Position numbers and translations under genes: made by a program. The notes beneath the pieces were generated by a model. That model did not search any database. It was not told where the DNA came from and was given only the letters and a program-made list of their open reading frames with translations. Positions 4,928-9,560 of a stretch of DNA of 9,560 nt are shown here, one piece after another (the stretch's first letter is position 1; the number at the start of each line of letters is the position of its first letter). Source of the DNA: JBAYVY01 sp041674345 (GTDB taxonomy: Bacteria > Planctomycetota > Phycisphaerae > Phycisphaerales > Zrk34); the NCBI GenBank assembly GCA_041674345.1, contig JBAYVY010000125.1, positions 1-9,560 on the forward strand, given 5' to 3'.

Positions 4928-7301
4928 TCAGAGTATCTCCGGCGAAGGCAAACGGATTTCATCCCGAAAGACCCTCGCCAAAACACGAGCGGCATTGGCG
5001 TCGCTGTCGAGTTCGCATTTGCAATGTTCGCACTTGAATTTCCGATCCTTTTTGTTTTTCCGCCACAGGCCGAGGTTCATTTGCGGCTTGCCGCAGGATG
5101 AGCAGTGCTGTGAAGATTTAAAATAAGGGACGGTGACGACGCGCATGCCGCGTTCGACGGCTTTCTCGGCGACTTTGCGTCGAACCTGTCCGTAGGCGTA
5201 CAAAACGCCTTCCAGTTTTTTGCGATTGTTGTCATCTCCCAATTGATCGTAACCCGGCAGGCGATTGCCCCGCAGGGACTCGAAGACGATCAGATCGCAG
5301 CGATGTTCGACGGCGGCGGCGATGATCCGGGCGGCGTTGAGCCGGGCCCAGTCGCGGATCATCCAGGCGATGTGGCGTTTGATCCCGCGAAAGTCGTGGT
5401 CAGCCGGTGTGACGGGGGTGTCGCTGTTTTTTTGCCTGAGTTCGGCGATCTTCGCCGCGCCCTCGGCGATGGTATTCAGGTGCAGACCGAGGTGTTCCTT
5501 GCACAGGCCGCGATGGTCGTTGGGTTTATCCGGGGGTTTATCCGGGGGTTTATCCGGCTTGGGTTGGGATTCGGGCTGGGGCCTGGCGGCGTAGAGCCGG
5601 TCGATCTTGATGATGTTCAGGGCGATATCCTGCGAGTGATCCTTCCCGATATAAACGGCGGCATGCGCGCCAGTCATGCCCATGTCCACCGCCAGAAGAC
5701 GCAACGGGTTGTTCGCATCACCGGAGAATGTTTCCCGCAGGCGTTGGCGGGCGGCATCGAGAAATTGCTGATCCTGCGCATGACGGGGGAATTGCCTGCC
5801 GCGCAGTTCGTCGATTTCGTCCTGGGCACAGGCAAAGCGGGAAGGAGCGCGGGGGGGCGTCGAAACGAAAACCGGCCCGGACGCGCGTGCCCACAAAGTT
5901 GACGTGGATGCTGGTGACGTTCACATCTTTTTTCGACGGCTCGTAACCTCGCGGCCAGGGAATGAAACCAAACTCGATCCATTGTCCGGCGGGCATGTCA
6001 TCAAGGCGCAAACGGAGAACGGAACGGTCGAAGTCGATTTCATGGAAGCCGGAGCCGAAGATTTTGGGCATCGGCAGATCGCGGCTGGAAGGATAGCGGA
6101 ACACCGGCTTGCGGGGACCGGCGAGATAACTCTTCCGCCATTGGCGGTAATCATTTTCCAGAGCGAGCGTGGCGTCGGGGAGTTGAGACAATGCGCGGCG
6201 ATACTGATTGCACAGATCGGTATGTGGGTTGAACCGGCAAGTGGATTTTTCAAAGATTTCGCCGATCTTTTGGCAGTGCGGCAGCTCGCCGCGCTGGACG
6301 ATGGTGTCGGCGGTCAACCCCATGAACGCAAAATAGGCGTTCCAATTGGTTTTCAGGCGGTTGAAGGATTGCGTCCTCGCCTGGGGCGGAGCGTCGGGAA
6401 ACAGAATTCCAGGGGCGTTAGGGCTGAGAAAGGCATTGGCCGGTTTCACCTTGTTCTCCGCACAGAAGCGAACCAATTTTGTCGCGTCCTCACAGAATCG
6501 CTTGTCGTTGAATTGATTGCCCTTCGCCTTGTGGTGTTTGACGAACTCCTGATATTTCCAGCAGAGGGGGCCATGCCCTTTTTGACCGGCATAGCAACAA
6601 TTGTCGAGGTTTTGTTTCAGGCGGTCGTGAGTGCAGAGACGGGGGTTTTTGCGGCGTAAACCGGGGACGCCGGGGCATTCGGGATCGTTGAGTTGTTTGA
6701 AGATGTTGGTGAACTGATCGCGCAGTTGGGGTGTGAGAGCGAGGCGTTGCGACTCCCATGCGGTTTTCTCTTTTTCCCATTCGGCGTGCTGGCGCATCCA
6801 GTTTTGGACGCCGCGCTGATAGCGTGCGACGATCCACTCGACGGCGGCCTTGAGCAGCACCAGCCGGTGGCCGGGTTCGAGGGCGCGCAGACGATCTAAC
6901 AATTTTCGAGCGGTGGGGGTCGGGGTGTGGCCGGCTTCCTGTTGCATCACCGGAATGAGCGATAGGGGTAAGTCCTTACCGAAGTCGCTGTGAAATCCGG
7001 CGACGAAATCAAAAACTTCCTTTCGCATCGGGTCCGCCCGCGATTCGTCGGCCTGCCCGTCGGGATTCGGTTCAAGAAGGAAATCGCCCAACACACCGAA
7101 GCTATCCGGCCTGTTTATGTCCGTATTCCGCTTGCGCAGGCCCATCATCCATTGACACAACTCGGCGGTATCGACGTTGAACCGCTCAAAGTGTTCCCGG
7201 AGACGCGAAATATGATGCTTGAATTGATCGCGGTCCTCGCCGGGCAGGCGGCAGAGTCGGCGAACGAGCGTTCGGGATTCACGGTAACGCGATTGCGACA
7301 T
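4928..7301 (-). CDS. cas12g: Cas12g, type V-G RNA-guided effector nuclease, interrupted by a single-base frameshift
   Basis: RuvC-only class 2 effector. Cas12g is described as a tracrRNA-dependent enzyme that is triggered by target RNA and then cuts RNA and single-stranded DNA. Two frames (7301 to about 5857, then about 5850 to 4928) join at a G7 tract (5851-5857). With one base fewer there, a 790-residue protein results, close to Cas12g1 (767, recalled). The start RYRESRTLVRRL, the FNVDTAELCQW segment and the join region (FVGTRVRAGFRF, then AQDEIDELRGR and AQDQQFLDAARQRL) match my memory of Cas12g1. RuvC motifs in corrected numbering: LLAVDMG Asp539, LIVFESLRG Glu674, DSDANAAR Asp767. Asp539 is 251 residues from the end; the Cas12g1 catalytic Asp513 is 254. 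Zinc cysteines are 733, 736, 757 and 760; further Cys/His clusters lie at 223-247 and 343-364. GAGGTG precedes the ATG. A small PDKP repeat interrupts the RuvC region. Confidence 0.92.
5522..5557. repeat. Three perfect 12-bp tandem repeats inside cas12g
   Basis: GGGTTTATCCGG occurs three times head to tail at 5522-5533, 5534-5545 and 5546-5557. Read on the minus strand in frame it encodes PDKP units, giving a KPDKPPDKPPDKPN linker at about residues 581-594 of the corrected protein. This lies about 40 residues after the RuvC-I Asp, before the helical part of the domain. The unit length is a multiple of three, so copy-number change would keep the frame. Confidence 0.9.
5851..5857. other. G7 homopolymer where the cas12g frame breaks
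   Basis: Seven G residues on the plus strand (seven C in the coding strand). Coding frames on the two sides differ by one base, and both sides carry uninterrupted Cas12g-like sequence up to the tract (GFRFDAP before it, RAPSRFACAQDEIDEL after it). Removing one G restores a single 790-codon frame. This is either an assembly or sequencing slip, a real inactivating mutation, or a slippery or phase-variable site. Confidence 0.85.
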
Positions 7302-7366
7302 GACCCACCTCGCGGGGAATGACGGCCGCCGCTAAACTTTCGACTTCCGACTTTTACTTGGGGGCG

Positions 7367-7395
7367 ATTGTATCTGTGGGGATGCGGAGGGACAA
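7367..7395 (-). promoter_or_regulatory. Candidate sigma70-like promoter of cas12g
   Basis: On the minus strand TTGTCC (7395-7390) and TACAAT (7372-7367) are spaced by exactly 17 bases. The -35 matches consensus at four of six positions and the -10 at five of six. The start would fall near 7360, giving a leader of about 59 bases before the ATG at 7301. The call is by eye and not tested against background. Confidence 0.45.
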
Positions 7396-7408
7396 GAGGA
7401 GTTGCTGA

Positions 7409-7499
7409 TTCGGAGCCGCGTTGTCCTCAACGCGGGTTGCGGGAGATTATGTGGAGGCGTGTTCGGGGGTACCCGCCGTGAGGACACGGCGGCTCCGAA
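7409..7499. repeat. Inverted pair of REP-like palindromes (BIME-like) upstream of cas12g
   Basis: Two 29-base units, 7409-7437 and 7471-7499, are inverted copies matching at 25 of 29 positions. Each contains its own 8-bp hairpin: CCGCGTTG-TCCT-CAACGCGG (7416-7435) and CCGCCGTG-AGGA-CACGGCGG (7473-7492). All four differences fall in two base pairs and are compensatory, so pairing is kept in both. The outer TTCGGAGCCGC and GCGGCTCCGAA also pair with each other. Such paired palindromes resemble REP/BIME elements moved by RAYT transposases; no such transposase is in the window. Confidence 0.78.
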
Positions 7500-7893
7500 C
7501 TCAGACACCCCCGGAAGGCGGCTCTGAGGGGGTGGCGGGGCGACTTGTTGGTGCGCGGATCGTGTCGCCAAAGGGCTTGAAAGCGGGGCTGATTGATGGG
7601 CAAACGCGAGGATGGGTGATCCATTCGGACGAAATTCGCCCCGAAGTGGGGGGGCGAAATGAGGGGGTTTTTGCCAGCGCTTGGCGCATAAACGTGTCGC
7701 ATGGCTGGGGTGGTCTTTGGGGGAGCGCATGGGCGCGGCTGGTTTTCGGGAGGTGACGGAAAAAGCGAAAATAATTTGGCGCGTTGTCGCGGCGTGGGTT
7801 GCGACGGTCGCTTGGAAAAGTGCGACGTGTTGATGCGCTGTCGGAAGGTCGTGGGCGGTAGATGGGAGACAGTGCGATGGAAAAACCGATGAA

Positions 7894-7910
7894 GCGAATC
7901 GGATATTCGC
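7894..7910. repeat. Short hairpin GCGAAT-CGGAT-ATTCGC
   Basis: A perfect 6-bp stem with a 5-base loop, flanked by partly complementary CCGATG and CATCTCCGG so that a longer bulged stem (7886-7918) is possible. It is 127 bases upstream of the apt start. Function is unknown; it may be another extragenic repeat. Confidence 0.45.
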
Positions 7911-8001
7911 ATCTCCGGCGGGGCGCATGGATGTGTCGCGTGGAGCGGGGTTGAACCGGTGCATCAGCCGTCATGCCCCCTCCGCCGGGTGACGCGGCGA
8001 T

Positions 8002-8029
8002 TTCACAATTTCACCGATGATGGTACAAC
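8002..8029 (+). promoter_or_regulatory. Candidate apt promoter giving a leaderless message
   Basis: TTCACA (8002-8007) and TACAAC (8024-8029) are 16 bases apart; they match the sigma70 hexamers at five and four positions. Transcription would start near 8036, at or just before the apt ATG at 8037. No Shine-Dalgarno sequence precedes that ATG. A leaderless transcript fits both observations. Confidence 0.4.
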
Positions 8030-8036
8030 TTACCGC

Positions 8037-8552
8037 ATGAAACTCGAAACTTTCATCCGTGACATTCCCGATTTCCCCAAGCCCGGCGTGGGATTCAAAG
8101 ACATCACCCCTCTGTTGCGCGATCCCGCCGCACTGGCGATGGCCGTCGAATTGATGGCCAATCCCTTCCGAGGCAAAAAAGTCGATATCGTCGTCGGCAC
8201 CGAAAGCCGGGGCTTCATCTTCGGCACCGCCGTCGCTCAATCGCTCAGTGCCGGGTTCGTCCCCATTCGCAAGCCCAAAAAGTTGCCGTGGAAAACCTAC
8301 CAGATGACCTACGATCTGGAATATGGCTCCGACTGCCTCGAAATCCACCAGGACGCCATCACCCCCGGCCAGCGCGTCCTCATCATCGACGATGTTCTGG
8401 CCACCGGCGGCACGATGAGCGCGGCCCTGCGTCTGGCCGACAAACTCGGCGCCGATGTCCTGGGTGTCAGCGTGCTGATCGAACTGACCTTTCTCAACGG
8501 CCGCGAAAAACTCCATCCCTACGACCGCATCAACGCCGTGCTGAAATACTGA
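8037..8552 (+). CDS. apt: Adenine phosphoribosyltransferase
   Basis: Cytoplasmic purine-salvage enzyme that converts adenine and PRPP to AMP and pyrophosphate. It has 171 residues, normal for bacterial Apt (170-183). The N-terminal DIPDFPKPGVGFKDITPLL (9-27), VVGTESRGFIFG (52-63), GFVPIRKPKKLPW (73-85, the flexible loop), TYDLEYGSDCLEIH (91-104) and the PRPP-binding VLIIDDVLATGGT (114-126) are all intact and match the family closely. An in-frame ATG at 7959 would add 26 unsupported residues, so 8037 is preferred. Codon positions are strongly GC-biased, as in its neighbours. It is divergent from cas12g and is followed after 86 bases by a HAD hydrolase gene on the same strand; the two could be co-transcribed, since no strong terminator is seen between them. 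Confidence 0.96.
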   Translation: MKLETFIRDIPDFPKPGVGFKDITPLLRDPAALAMAVELMANPFRGKKVDIVVGTESRGFIFGTAVAQSLSAGFVPIRKPKKLPWKTYQMTYDLEYGSDCLEIHQDAITPGQRVLIIDDVLATGGTMSAALRLADKLGADVLGVSVLIELTFLNGREKLHPYDRINAVLKY

Positions 8553-8638
8553 AAATCCGCCGAAAAAACCGCTCATGCGGGAAATCCGTCCGTCCCCCGG
8601 TTAAAATACCGTTACGCGGGAACGCTTCTGGAGGTTTC

Positions 8639-9560
<922 letters not shown>

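Larger units (their letters stand above)
7302..8036. other. Gene-free divergent intergenic region between cas12g and apt
   Basis: Several short frames cross this 735-base stretch on both strands, but none shows domain motifs or a convincing start, and all cross repeats; I call no gene. It holds the cas12g promoter (7367-7395), the palindrome pair at 7409-7499 and the apt promoter (8002-8029). There is also an 8-bp stem, TTCGCCCC/GGGGCGAA, at 7635-7642 and 7651-7658, with a TTTTT run ten bases beyond. Nothing recognisable is seen in 7500-7630 or 7680-7885. Confidence 0.6.

Noticed and set aside
4928..5896. The RuvC/zinc-ribbon half as a separate TnpB-like transposon protein
   Set aside because: The sequence is continuous with the upstream half once one base is removed at the G7 tract, no IS200/IS605 ends are seen, and the joined length fits Cas12g.
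6490..6837. Small alternative-frame peptides inside cas12g
   Set aside because: They are out-of-frame readings of a well-conserved gene with no independent start signal.
7332..7964. A 210-codon minus-strand frame and overlapping plus-strand frames between cas12g and apt
   Set aside because: They run through the palindrome pair and promoter regions, are rich in Pro, Arg and Ser without motifs, and have no ribosome site.

Overview
The window looks like a chromosomal segment from a high-GC bacterium, most likely a planctomycete or Phycisphaerae-like lineage, probably from a metagenome assembly. This guess rests on the GC-rich coding style, weak Shine-Dalgarno use, a divergent Cpn10/GroES-like protein, and intergenic inverted repeats of the 'TTTCGGATTGCGGA' and 'CCACGAAGACGCGAAG' types. 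No marker gene settles the taxonomy. The right end runs into a collapsed poly-C/poly-G stretch that looks like an assembly artefact.

Left block, minus strand, read right to left: a GroES/Cpn10-family co-chaperonin (3957-3640), aroA for EPSP synthase (3546-2128), and an MsbA-type ABC exporter (2131-260) whose ATG overlaps the aroA stop by four bases. Inverted repeats lie between groES and aroA and downstream of the exporter. Right block, plus strand: apt (8037-8552) and a HAD-superfamily hydrolase (8639 to the edge), divergent from the CRISPR locus across a gene-free region of about 735 bases.

The centre (4096-7395) is a complete-looking minimal type V-G CRISPR locus on the minus strand. In transcription order it has a sigma70-like promoter (7395-7367) and a Cas12g effector of 790 codons (7301-4928), split in this assembly by one extra base in a G7 tract. 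A 74-bp palindromic element follows the stop codon. Next come a second promoter (4826-4799) and a predicted tracrRNA whose 5' end folds back beside its anti-repeat (4793 to about 4672). The array has eight identical 36-bp repeats and seven spacers (4618-4124), followed by terminator-like hairpins before groES. There is no cas1, cas2, cas4 or cas6 in the window.

Cas12g is described in the literature as a tracrRNA-dependent, RNA-targeting, RuvC-only effector. By that model the effector, the tracrRNA and crRNAs from the array would form an RNA-guided ribonuclease. The family is therefore known. What may be new is this member, its predicted tracrRNA architecture, its frameshift, its in-frame tandem repeat in the RuvC region and its housekeeping-gene neighbourhood. 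The other genes are ordinary metabolism (aromatic amino acid synthesis, purine salvage), protein folding and export, with no evident link to CRISPR.
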